Positions 7,809-16,214 of a stretch of 56,680 bases of DNA are shown here, piece by piece. The notes under the pieces were generated by a model, which was not told the origin of the DNA, did no database searches, and worked only from the letters and a program-made list of their open reading frames with translations. Position numbers and translations under genes: made by a program. Source of the stretch: Chloroflexota bacterium (GTDB taxonomy: Bacteria > Chloroflexota > Anaerolineae > Ardenticatenales > JAADHH01); assembly GCA_013151955.1 (NCBI GenBank), contig JAADHH010000013.1, forward strand, positions 1 through 56,680. Reading direction: 5' to 3'. How positions within the stretch are numbered: the stretch's first letter is position 1; each line of letters opens with the position of its first letter.

Positions 7809-9468
7809 AGAAGCCACATCCATGGAACAGCACCTTCGACGTATCTCTTTCTTTAGCAACTTGCCTGACGAAACACTCCGTGCCATCCACAGCCACATGC
7901 AAATACAACGATACCCAAAAGGGAAAAAGGTGGTGGTCGAAGGCGATCTGGCCGATTCAATGTACCTGATTGAATCGGGACAGGTACAGGTCGTCTCCGG
8001 CTCCGGGGCCGATCAACGCATCCTGGCCTATCTGGGACCCGGAAGTTTCTTTGGCGAAATGGCCCTCCTTCTCAGTGAGCGGCGGTCGGCAACCGTAGAA
8101 GTCGTCATTGACACAGAACTCTGGGTATTGCTGAAAACCGACCTGGACAAACTCCTCCAGGAACACCCCTCCCTTGGCCTGACCATCAGCCGTGAACTAA
8201 GTCGTCGACTCCAGCAAACCATTCAACACCCCACACAACGGAAAGAAATCCGGATTATTGCCGTTAGCGGCGCTTTCAGCAGCGAGCTGGCCAGATCCCT
8301 GGCCATACAGACCGCAGAAAGCGTCCTGTGGTTCCCGACCAGCGATTCCGCTCCCAACCTACACCCCGATACCCCAGGCGTTATCCCTTTCAAGCCGCCG
8401 GCGGACTTGACCGTCGAAGGACTCCCCGAAATCCTCAGTCAGGTTTTGCAAGATTACAGTCGAGTCTGCCTGGCCATAGATACCGAAGATAGCCCTCTCG
8501 CCCGCAAGGCCGTAGAGCTGGCGGAAGAAGTAATCCAGGTCGGCGATGTACAGATTCCCTGGGCATACGACATGGCCCTGGACCGCTACAGAGTCACCAC
8601 CCTCGATCCGGTCAGGCTGGGACGCATGGCCCGCAACATTGCCGGAAGGCAAATTGGGTTGGCCCTCTCCAGCGGAAACGCCCGCGGAATCGCCCACATC
8701 GGCATTCTGAAGGTATTCGAAGAAGAGGGCATCCCCATCGATGTCCTGGCCGGAACAAGCGCCGGCTCATTATTCGGAGCGCTCTACGCCGCCGGCATGA
8801 GCACGGACGAAATCGCCGACTTCGCCCGCAACCTGCCCCGAATTACGAGCTTCCGCTTTGGCCTCTGGGACATCAGCATCCCCCCACGATCCAGCCTCAT
8901 TCAGGGAAAGAAGACTCTGAATTACATCCGCGAGCTGCTCGGCAACAAAACCTTCGAGGAATTGACGATTCCTTTCTACGTCGTCTCCGCCGACTATCAT
9001 TGCGGCGAGGAAATCGTCTTCCACGACGGACCGGTGGCCGATGCCGTACGCGCCAGCATCTCCATCATCGGCCTATTCAAACCGATGCACCTGCAGGGCC
9101 GTTACTTTATCGACGGCGGCACCGTAAACCCGGTGCCCACCAGCGTACTTTATGACCACGGCGTGGAAACGATCATCGCCTCCAGCGTAATTCCGAACCT
9201 GGAAGAACGCCTGGAAAGACAAGACCTCCGCCGCCAAGGAAAACTCCCCAACATCGTGGGCATTTTGATGGGTGCCATGGAAATCATGGAGAGCGAAATC
9301 ATTCAATCCCGCATGGGACCAGTAGACGTCTTGATCAAACCAGAAGTGGCCGACCTGCACACCATGCAATACGAAAAAGCCGACGAGTTCATCCGCCGGG
9401 GAGAGGAAGCTGCCCGCAAACACATTGACGCGATAAAGACCTTGATCGCACCGAAGCCGCGAACGTAG
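7801..9468 (+). CDS. Cyclic-nucleotide-binding patatin-like phospholipase
   Basis: The 555-residue protein starts with a CNB/CRP-like domain (about 10-140) holding the phosphate-binding cassette FGEMALLLSERRSATV. A linker of unknown fold follows (about 150-280). The patatin domain (about 285-460) has the oxyanion loop SSGNARGIAHIG from about 290, nucleophile Ser320 in GTSAG and dyad Asp438 in DGG. This is the architecture of NTE/RssA-like lysophospholipases, acting on membrane phospholipids from the cytoplasmic face. No membrane segment is seen. Its ATG overlaps the end of the cyclase gene by 8 bases (ATGTCTAA), which implies coupled translation. Inference: the upstream cyclase makes the ligand that this CNB domain reads and so gates lipid hydrolysis. 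All catalytic residues are present. Confidence 0.9.
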   Translation: MSKEATSMEQHLRRISFFSNLPDETLRAIHSHMQIQRYPKGKKVVVEGDLADSMYLIESGQVQVVSGSGADQRILAYLGPGSFFGEMALLLSERRSATVEVVIDTELWVLLKTDLDKLLQEHPSLGLTISRELSRRLQQTIQHPTQRKEIRIIAVSGAFSSELARSLAIQTAESVLWFPTSDSAPNLHPDTPGVIPFKPPADLTVEGLPEILSQVLQDYSRVCLAIDTEDSPLARKAVELAEEVIQVGDVQIPWAYDMALDRYRVTTLDPVRLGRMARNIAGRQIGLALSSGNARGIAHIGILKVFEEEGIPIDVLAGTSAGSLFGALYAAGMSTDEIADFARNLPRITSFRFGLWDISIPPRSSLIQGKKTLNYIRELLGNKTFEELTIPFYVVSADYHCGEEIVFHDGPVADAVRASISIIGLFKPMHLQGRYFIDGGTVNPVPTSVLYDHGVETIIASSVIPNLEERLERQDLRRQGKLPNIVGILMGAMEIMESEIIQSRMGPVDVLIKPEVADLHTMQYEKADEFIRRGEEAARKHIDAIKTLIAPKPRT

Positions 9469-9542
9469 TCGGGGGGCGGGGAGCAACTCTGAAACGATGA
9501 ATGCAGAATGATGAACGGCGTGAAACGTAATGAGCGGTTGCA

Positions 9543-9670
9543 CGCCACCACGGATGAAAATGGCGGGACGTGAAACGTAAAACGTGATGCGTGATGCGTA
9601 AGACGCAATACGTTTCACGTCTTCACGTTTTACGTTTTACGTGACACCTGACACGTTATTTTCAAAACAG
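9543..9670 (+). repeat. Dispersed ACGTGAAACGT repeat, copy A (core inverted)
   Basis: The left arm CGCCACCACGGATGAAAA leads into TGGCGGGACGTGAAACG. The right arm is GACACCTGACACGTTATTT followed by TCAAAACAG. The 42-bp core at 9577-9618 is the exact reverse complement of the core in the copy at 46464-46603, although the arms are in the same orientation. The element fills the gap between the patatin gene and the response regulator and ends at the regulator's AGAGGAGA ribosome-binding site. Bases 9495-9542 hold a related degenerate sequence, GATGAATGCAGAATGATGAA. Confidence 0.8.
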
Positions 9671-9680
9671 AGGAGACCAC

Positions 9681-10355
9681 ATGTCCACCATTCTTATCGC
9701 CGATGACGAAGATAACATCTTTCAATTGGCAAAGCTATACCTGGGCAAAGAAGGCTTTCACGTTCTCCATGCCGCCGACGGAAAGAAAGCGCTGCAGCGC
9801 GTAGCCAATGACCGGCCCGACCTCTTGATCCTGGACATCATGTTGCCGGAAATGGACGGCTGGGACGTGTGCCGGCAACTGCGACAAGAAAACAACGACA
9901 TCCCGATCATCATGCTGACCGCCAGAGACGACGACATAGACAAAATCGTCGGTCTCGAACTGGGCGCAGACGACTACGTCACCAAACCCTTCAATCCGCG
10001 CGAGTTGGTCGCCCGCGTCAAAGCCCTCCTGCGCCGTGTGGACACCGGCCCCAAAGTCCCCCCCGCCGTCGACCTGGGCGAGTTACACCTGGACTCAGCA
10101 CGACGAGAGGTACGCATTGACGATCAGCCGGTAGCCCTGCGGCCCAAAGAGTTCGACCTCCTTTGGGCTTTCGTCCAAAACCGGGGACTCGTACTCAGCC
10201 GGGACCAACTGCTCGATTCGGTGTGGGGATACGATTTCTACGGCGACACGCGCACCGTAGACGTCCACGTCGCCAGCCTTCGAGAGAAGCTAACCCATAG
10301 CGGGGTCATCATCGAAACCGTTTGGGGCATTGGCTACAAGCTGTCTGCGGATTAA
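9681..10355 (+). CDS. OmpR-family response regulator
   Basis: The 224-residue protein has a receiver domain (1-120) with acidic residues in ADDED, phosphoacceptor Asp52 in LILDIMLPEMDG, the switch Thr in MLTARDDD and Lys102 in YVTKPFNP. A winged-helix DNA-binding domain follows (about 130-224), containing RPKEFDLLWAF and the RTVDVHVASLREKL recognition-helix region. The ATG is preceded by AGAGGAGA at good spacing. The histidine kinase gene starts 6 bases after its stop, so the pair is co-expressed. Its target genes are not evident from this window. The GH99-like lipoprotein downstream on the same strand is the nearest candidate, by position only. Confidence 0.95.
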   Translation: MSTILIADDEDNIFQLAKLYLGKEGFHVLHAADGKKALQRVANDRPDLLILDIMLPEMDGWDVCRQLRQENNDIPIIMLTARDDDIDKIVGLELGADDYVTKPFNPRELVARVKALLRRVDTGPKVPPAVDLGELHLDSARREVRIDDQPVALRPKEFDLLWAFVQNRGLVLSRDQLLDSVWGYDFYGDTRTVDVHVASLREKLTHSGVIIETVWGIGYKLSAD

Positions 10356-10361
10356 CCTGTC

Positions 10362-11786
10362 GTGTTCCGAACCCTGCGCCACAAACTGATCGTATCCTAC
10401 GTGTTGATCGCGCTGCTTTCCCTGCTCCTTTCCGGGAGTGCCGCAGCGTGGCTCCTACAAAATAGCCAGGAAGAATCGGCTGTGCGCAGTTTGCGCATCC
10501 TGGCCCTTTCTGTTTCCGTACGCCTGCCCCGGCTCCCCCAGCGACAGGTAACCCTCACCTTCCTCCTGCCACGCCTGCGCCAGGAGGCAGCAGACGCCGG
10601 CGTACGGCTTGTCGTGCTCACCGCTAACGGGCAAGTGCTCGCCGACACCGATACATCTTCCAATTTGCAGGGCGAACAAATTCCCTTTGCTTTGCGCACA
10701 GACCTGCGTCGCCCCGACGTGAGACGGCGACAGGTGAAGGGGCAAGACCTATTTTTCGTTGTCCTCCCCCTCGGTGCCCGCGCCCGGCCGGCACCGCCCG
10801 ATCAACCCAGTTTCGTCGCCCTCGTTGTGCCCGCCGCAGACATTGTGGATACCTGGCTGGAACTGGCCCCCTCTCTGTTGCTCGCTTTGGCCCTGGCGCT
10901 GGTCGTGTGCATTGCCGTAGGAGGAATCTTGTCGCGGGCCATCACACGACCGCTGGAAGAAATGACCCACGCCTCGCAGGCCATCGCCGCCGGTGATTAC
11001 GAACAGAAAATCGCCACTTCCGGCAATGACGAGGTGGGCCGGCTTGCCGAGGCCTTCAACCACATGGCCCTTGAAGTACACCGGGCCAGGAAAACCCAAC
11101 GCGATTTCCTGGCCAATGTCTCCCACGACCTGAAAACACCCTTGACCTCCATCCAGGGGTTCTCCCAAGCCCTGCTCGACGGCTCTGCCGATTCCCCCGA
11201 AGACCGCCAAAGAGCAGCGCGCATCATCCACCAAGAATCGGAACGCATGAACCGGCTCGTCGGTGAATTACTCGAACTTTCCCGGCTTGAATCGGGCCAG
11301 ATTCCTTTTCGGCAAGACCATGTCGATGTCGGAAATCGCCTACAACATTGCGCCGAAAAATTCCGCCCGCAAGCGGAACAAGGCCATGTCGATTTGCAAA
11401 TCGACCTACAGGCCTCGGAGCTGGCGATCACCGGAGACGCAGACCGCCTTGATCAGGTGCTGACCAATCTCGTGGATAACGCCCTCCGCTATACCCCCGC
11501 CGGTGGCCAAGTGCTTTTGCGGGGAAACAGGGAACGGACTGCACAAAATGAAACCTGGGTCGTCATTCGCGTGAGCGACACCGGCAAAGGAATCTCACCG
11601 GATGACCTCCCCCACGTCTTCGAGAGATTCTACCGCGTGGATCGCGCACGCACAAAAGAGGGAGGTACCGGCCTCGGTCTGGCCATCGCCCGCGAAATCG
11701 TGCAGACGATGGGCGGCTACATCGCCGCCCAAAGCCAGTTGCACCAGGGCACGACCTTCACCGTCCGCCTGCCGGCGGCGGAGTGA
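10362..11786 (+). CDS. Membrane sensor histidine kinase (HAMP)
   Basis: The 474-residue kinase starts at GTG, 6 bases after the regulator stop. It has TM1 (about 9-31), an extracytoplasmic sensor of about 135 residues, TM2 (about 166-188) and a HAMP domain (about 189-241). HisKA carries His255 in FLANVSHDLKTPL. The ATPase domain carries the N box NLVDNALRYTP, G1 DTGKGI and G2 GGTGLGLAI. It should phosphorylate the regulator encoded just upstream. The sensor domain has no recognised fold, so the stimulus is unknown. All kinase motifs are intact. The stop is followed directly by a repeat-rich stretch. Confidence 0.95.
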   Translation: MFRTLRHKLIVSYVLIALLSLLLSGSAAAWLLQNSQEESAVRSLRILALSVSVRLPRLPQRQVTLTFLLPRLRQEAADAGVRLVVLTANGQVLADTDTSSNLQGEQIPFALRTDLRRPDVRRRQVKGQDLFFVVLPLGARARPAPPDQPSFVALVVPAADIVDTWLELAPSLLLALALALVVCIAVGGILSRAITRPLEEMTHASQAIAAGDYEQKIATSGNDEVGRLAEAFNHMALEVHRARKTQRDFLANVSHDLKTPLTSIQGFSQALLDGSADSPEDRQRAARIIHQESERMNRLVGELLELSRLESGQIPFRQDHVDVGNRLQHCAEKFRPQAEQGHVDLQIDLQASELAITGDADRLDQVLTNLVDNALRYTPAGGQVLLRGNRERTAQNETWVVIRVSDTGKGISPDDLPHVFERFYRVDRARTKEGGTGLGLAIAREIVQTMGGYIAAQSQLHQGTTFTVRLPAAE

Positions 11787-11917
11787 TTCGAAATGATGAA
11801 TGCGGAATGATGAACGGCGTAAAACGTGGATACAATCGAACGTGCTCACGCAATACGCAACACGGTTTTCACACAACACGTTTTACGCATTACGCCCTAC
11901 ACACCCTCTGGCGACTG
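11787..11917 (+). repeat. Degenerate phrase repeat, related to the ACGTGAAACGT family
   Basis: The stretch AATGATGAATGCGGAATGAT near 11794 matches the left flank of copy A at about 9494. It is followed by scattered AACGTG, CACGCAATACGCAACACG and ACGTTTTACGCATTACG phrases. The last part, ACTGATGACTGACCACTGG, contains the start codon of the next gene. The intact 42-bp core and the standard arms are missing, so this is a partial or decayed copy. Confidence 0.6.
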
Positions 11918-13240
11918 ATGACTGACCACTGGCTACTGCTCACCCCCCTCTGCTTCCTGTTGGCCCTCCTCATCGCCGGCTGTACGGCTGCGTCGCCGGC
12001 TGCGCAACCAAGCCCGGCCATCACGCGCACGCCGCGACCGACCTTCACACCCCGTGCAACACCGACATCCACACGCCTACCCACGATGATCGCGACCCCT
12101 TCGCCCACGCCGGCAAACACCCCCCTGGCCATCGGCGAACCGGAGGGCGAGACGGCGCGCGTCCGCATTTTCCAGGAAGAGGTGGCCGCCCGGCGCACCG
12201 CGACCGCACAGGCCCGCAACGCCGCCACTGCGACTCCCCCTGCCTCGCAAATCACCGGCGCGGACAACGGATTGAAGGCATCGTCCGTGCCACACGAACA
12301 GGGACAACGGCTGGTGCTGGGCAACTATTTCGTCTGGTACGACGCGGCAGGGTGGGACGGCTGCAACATCAGCGACGGCGACCGGCCGCAGATACCCTAC
12401 AACTCGGACGACCCCGAAGCGATGCGTCGCCACGTCGGGCAAGCGCGTGATGCCGGCCTGGACGGATTCACCGCCCAGTGGTTTGCACCAGGGGAGCGCA
12501 CCGACCAAAATTTTGCCCGGCTGCTCGATGTCTCGCGTGGACAGGACTTCCATTCGACGGTCGTCTTCCTGCGTCACATCTGGCCCGGCGCCCCCCGCCC
12601 GACGACCGCAAACGTGGCCGATGCGCTGCGCTACATTTTGGATCGCTACGGCGGCCACGACAGCTTCTTGCGCTGGAAGGGGAAGCCGGTCATCTTCTTC
12701 GCCGACATCTATCGCGTGCCCCACGCCGGCGGACAAACAGCACAACAGGCCTGGCAAGCTATCCGCCAGCAAGCAGACCCCCAACATCAAAGCTGGTGGA
12801 TTGCCGAAGGGTTGGACCCCTCCTATCTGGCCGTTTTCGACGGGCTGTACGTCTACAAAGTCACGCACGCCGCATACCCCGACGACTACCGCAAAGATTC
12901 GCGCTGGGCACAGAACGTGCGCCGCTGGGAACAGCGCACCGGCCAGACCAAACTCTGGATCGCCACGCTCATGCCCGGCTGGGACGACCGGCGCGCCGGA
13001 TGCCGGCCCAATGTGCGCGTCCCCTCGCAGCCACACAAACGCGACCGGGAAAACGGGGCCTTCTACCGGGCCACGTTCGACGCCGCCCTGCAAAGCAACC
13101 CCGATTGGCTGTGGATCAACAGTTTCAACGAATGGGTCGAGGGGACGTACATCGAGCCGAGCGCACACTACGGAGACCGGTACTTGCAAGAAACAAAGCA
13201 GCTCGTTCTAAGCTGGAAGAAAGAAGATCACGGGCGATGA
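11918..13240 (+). CDS. Lipoprotein with GH99-like glycoside hydrolase domain
   Basis: The 440-residue protein begins MTDHWLLLTPLCF and reaches a lipobox LIAGC at Cys22, so it is probably a lipid-anchored exported protein. A Thr/Pro linker follows (about 26-95). The catalytic-type domain (about 125-430) shows FVWYDAAGW, GKPVIFFADIY, KLWIATLMPGWDD and the hallmark SFNEWVEGTYIEPS, typical of GH99/GH71-like and WbsX-like proteins, whose acidic residues act on alpha-mannosidic or related bonds. The frame is open from 11783, but bases before 11918 are repeat sequence, so ATG 11918 at the signal peptide is preferred. No clear ribosome-binding site precedes it. It follows the two-component pair and converges on the radical SAM gene. 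The substrate is unknown. Confidence 0.78.
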   Translation: MTDHWLLLTPLCFLLALLIAGCTAASPAAQPSPAITRTPRPTFTPRATPTSTRLPTMIATPSPTPANTPLAIGEPEGETARVRIFQEEVAARRTATAQARNAATATPPASQITGADNGLKASSVPHEQGQRLVLGNYFVWYDAAGWDGCNISDGDRPQIPYNSDDPEAMRRHVGQARDAGLDGFTAQWFAPGERTDQNFARLLDVSRGQDFHSTVVFLRHIWPGAPRPTTANVADALRYILDRYGGHDSFLRWKGKPVIFFADIYRVPHAGGQTAQQAWQAIRQQADPQHQSWWIAEGLDPSYLAVFDGLYVYKVTHAAYPDDYRKDSRWAQNVRRWEQRTGQTKLWIATLMPGWDDRRAGCRPNVRVPSQPHKRDRENGAFYRATFDAALQSNPDWLWINSFNEWVEGTYIEPSAHYGDRYLQETKQLVLSWKKEDHGR

Positions 13241-13269
13241 TCAAATATCAAAGACCAGTGTCCAGTATC

Positions 13270-14559
13270 TTACCTGCGCCAGAAGGCCCACCTTCTCCTC
13301 ACCGGTCGTGACCTTCCCAATTCCTGCGCCACAGCATCTAAAATGGCCCACTGTGCTGCCACATTTTCAGGAGCCGGAACCCCCTCTTCGAGCGGCAACG
13401 CCGGATAGGAAACGAACTTCATAACGTGCAAGGCGTTCGGGCTGACCCTTTGCACAAAGCGGGCCGTCTCCCGAACCGAATCCTCGGTTTGCCCGGGCAA
13501 ACCGACCATGACAAAGAGGCGCACGGTCAAACCGATACGCTGCGCCTCGTGGATCACCCTGCCCGCGTGCTCCAAATAACCCGATACGGCCGTCTCAGAG
13601 GGCACACGTTTTAGCGCCACGAGCAACGCCGGGGCCACCGTCTCCAGCCCCAGCTTGATCACACGGCAACCGGCACGCTTCATGGTCTGCAACAGGGGCG
13701 CATCGAAGTGTTCCGGACGGGATTCGCATTCCCACGGCACAGCAAAGCGGCGATCACGCAAAGCATGGCACAACGCGACGACCCGATCACGCTCGCGGGC
13801 GAAGACCGGATCGCGGAAGATCAGGCGGGGGGGGCGAAACCGCTCCGCCAGCCAAACCATCTCGTCTGCCACGCGGCGCGGGTCACGAACGCGGTAGTGA
13901 CGGCCCTGCGCGACCACGTAGGGACAATACACACAGGCCTCCTCGCACCCCCGGCTGGCTTGCAGCGTGTAGAAGGGGTACGCGGGGAGCAAATCCCAGG
14001 CCGGCCGTGGTAGAGAATCGAGAGACTCGAGCCGTCCCTCCTCATCGTAGCCGGAAGCGCCCAGGTCGGCGGGCCAAAGCGGGCCGCACAAACTCTGGGG
14101 CGCATCGAAAAGGGCCTCCACCAAGCGAGGGAAAGCCAGTTCCGGTTCTCCCAGGAGGATGGCACGAGTCGCCCCCGTCGCCTCGATGTCCTGCACCATG
14201 AACCGCGTCGCCGGCCCGAAGGCGACCAGGGGGGTAGCGGGCAACCGCTCGTGCAACCGTTGCAGACAGGCACGATCGGCCGGCCACGTGGCCGGGGAGA
14301 CAAAGACGCCGACCTGTGCCGGATGGTGTGCGTCCACGCGGGCAACCGCTTCGGGCAGGGCCATCCCTCCGGCGACGGCATCCACGATGACGACCGTATG
14401 TCCGGCATCGCGCACAGCGGCCGCCGTGACCGCCAGAGTCTGCGGCGGATAGAAGAAGCCGCTCGGCTCCCTCCGTACAGCGCCCATGCCGGCCGCTCCC
14501 TCGCGGTTGGCGGTCGTGCCCGGCGTTCCGGGAGGATTCAGCAACAGGAGGGGGTGCAC
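13270..14559 (-). CDS. B12-binding-like radical SAM enzyme
   Basis: The 429-residue protein has an N-terminal Rossmann-like region (about 1-150, with FFYPPQTLAVTAAAVRDAG and LLGEPELAFP) of the kind found in cobalamin-dependent radical SAM enzymes. The radical SAM core follows, with Cys205-x3-Cys209-x2-Cys212 in SRGCEEACVYCPY for the 4Fe-4S cluster. Later marks are KLGLETVAP and VMVGLPGQTEDSV. The GTG at 14559 is chosen because GGAGGG lies 6 bases upstream; the open frame to 15012 overlaps the preceding gene. The gap to the GT-C stop is 2 bases, so translation is coupled. Family members methylate or rearrange unreactive carbon. Here the partner genes suggest a lipid or glycan substrate, which is inference. 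Confidence 0.85.
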   Translation of the reverse strand: MHPLLLLNPPGTPGTTANREGAAGMGAVRREPSGFFYPPQTLAVTAAAVRDAGHTVVIVDAVAGGMALPEAVARVDAHHPAQVGVFVSPATWPADRACLQRLHERLPATPLVAFGPATRFMVQDIEATGATRAILLGEPELAFPRLVEALFDAPQSLCGPLWPADLGASGYDEEGRLESLDSLPRPAWDLLPAYPFYTLQASRGCEEACVYCPYVVAQGRHYRVRDPRRVADEMVWLAERFRPPRLIFRDPVFARERDRVVALCHALRDRRFAVPWECESRPEHFDAPLLQTMKRAGCRVIKLGLETVAPALLVALKRVPSETAVSGYLEHAGRVIHEAQRIGLTVRLFVMVGLPGQTEDSVRETARFVQRVSPNALHVMKFVSYPALPLEEGVPAPENVAAQWAILDAVAQELGRSRPVRRRWAFWRR

Positions 14560-14561
14560 CT

Positions 14562-16214
14562 TTACCCTCCGTCCGCCGGTGGCAACAAGCGAAACACCAG
14601 GGTGCGGCCCTTGTTGCCCGCCTGATCGTAGACCGCCTCCAACCCGGCCGGCGGATGCGCCGTATCGAGCAGAAAACGGAGGTGTGGTCGCAACACGGTC
14701 AGCTCTCGCGTATCGGTTACCAGATAATCTGCGCCCTGCCGCCGGGCATACGCCAAATAGCGGTCGAATTCGGCGTGGGGCGAAGGCACCCAGCGACGAT
14801 CGGCATACAAGGCCACGGCAATGTCGCGCGTCAGGATGACCGCGTCGGCGGGCGTATTTTGGCGCAGCCACAAGCCGGCCGTCTTGTGCCCAAAGTCGCT
14901 GCTCTGCACACCCTGTTGGAACGTGGCCGGCATGGAGAGAAGGAAATAGGCCAACACCAACACCCCCGGCAGGAAAAAGATCATCCGCTTTCTGCGCGCG
15001 CCACCGACCCAAACCGGCCAGAGGTTACCCAAAGTCGCCACCAACCAATCGCCAAGGGCCACAAGACCGCGGGCCGACCAGATAAGCAGCACGACGAAAA
15101 CCGGGGCGAAGAAGCGCAGCTCGATGTGAAAGGGTAAGAACGTAAACAGCGGCAACAGACCGATGGCCAATAAGGCCTCTCCGCGCAGCCGGCGGCGAGA
15201 CCAGCGATCGGTGAACCAGGCCAGGGCAAGGAATGGCAACAGCAGCAAAGGAAAGGCTGTGCGCCCGATCAAGTCTCCGCGAAGGGTGCGAGCATTGCGA
15301 ACCATCCGCCGCAACAAGCCCTCTGGGTTTGCGGCAACAAGTTGAAACATGTTGCGGTCGAAGCGGTGCGGCGAGAACCAGATAATCTCTTTGCCTTCGG
15401 AGTCGAGGCCGGCGGTAACACGGTCGTACTCGGCAGGGTCGCGGTCTTGCACGGCCCGGCCAATGTCCCAGGTCACGGCCAGCTTGCCGCTGAGGGACCA
15501 GTGGCCGGTCTGGGTGTGGAGGTAAACAACGTAGGGAGCAGAGACGAGCAGAAACGCTGCGATAAAAAGCCCGCCTCCCCCGGCCGCCAGGCGAGGGTTT
15601 TGCGGCCTGTGAAAATGTGCAGACAGAAGCCACCAGAGCAATCCGGCCACAAAAAAGCTCACCGCCTCCGGCCGGGTCAGGTAAGCCAGGCCGAAGGCCA
15701 CGCCGGCCATGCCCATTGCCGGCCACGACTGCCGTTCGTGCGCGGCCAGCAGCAAAGCCAGCCCACCAAAAACGAGAAACAGGTAGAGCGGTTCCGTCAT
15801 CGTACCCCAGTAAAGGACGCTGATCGTGAGGGGCGGGAAGATCGCCAGCAGGGCAAGGGCTGTCCATGCCGTACGCCGGCCATACACCCGTCGGGATAGA
15901 AACCAGACGGGCAGCAGCAAGAGCGCGCCAAAGAGGGCGTATGCCACATCGCTGGCGCGCTCCAGGTCGTGGACGATCAGGTTGAAAAAGCCTGTAACCA
16001 GCGGATAGAGGGGCGTATAATGCACCTCCGGCACCCATCCCGAGGTGAAACCCTGACCGGCCCAGAGGTGCTGGCCCAGCAGCAAGTAGTCCGGCTCGTC
16101 CCATTTGACGACCCGTGGCAGGACAACTGTAAGGAGCAATCGCAGGGCGAACAGCGCGAGTACCCCTCCCAGCAGCCACCTTCTCTCACTTGAGTTCCTC
16201 AGACGAGTCGTCAT
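14562..16214 (-). CDS. GT39/ArnT-like membrane glycosyltransferase
   Basis: The 550-residue polytopic protein has a first membrane segment at about 13-33. The catalytic acidic pair Asp39-Glu40 follows in VVKWDEPDY, then HYTPLYPL, GTMTEPLYLFL and AYLTRPEAV, all typical of GT39-like GT-C enzymes. About ten hydrophobic segments are followed by a soluble C-terminal domain of about 120 residues, which would lie outside the membrane. Its start overlaps the stop of the upstream GT39-like gene (ATGA), and the radical SAM gene follows by 2 bases. These three genes form one tightly coupled unit. The donor is presumably a polyprenyl-phosphate sugar. It closely resembles the protein at 17904-19541 in order of motifs. 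Confidence 0.85.
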   Translation of the reverse strand: MTTRLRNSSERRWLLGGVLALFALRLLLTVVLPRVVKWDEPDYLLLGQHLWAGQGFTSGWVPEVHYTPLYPLVTGFFNLIVHDLERASDVAYALFGALLLLPVWFLSRRVYGRRTAWTALALLAIFPPLTISVLYWGTMTEPLYLFLVFGGLALLLAAHERQSWPAMGMAGVAFGLAYLTRPEAVSFFVAGLLWWLLSAHFHRPQNPRLAAGGGGLFIAAFLLVSAPYVVYLHTQTGHWSLSGKLAVTWDIGRAVQDRDPAEYDRVTAGLDSEGKEIIWFSPHRFDRNMFQLVAANPEGLLRRMVRNARTLRGDLIGRTAFPLLLLPFLALAWFTDRWSRRRLRGEALLAIGLLPLFTFLPFHIELRFFAPVFVVLLIWSARGLVALGDWLVATLGNLWPVWVGGARRKRMIFFLPGVLVLAYFLLSMPATFQQGVQSSDFGHKTAGLWLRQNTPADAVILTRDIAVALYADRRWVPSPHAEFDRYLAYARRQGADYLVTDTRELTVLRPHLRFLLDTAHPPAGLEAVYDQAGNKGRTLVFRLLPPADGG

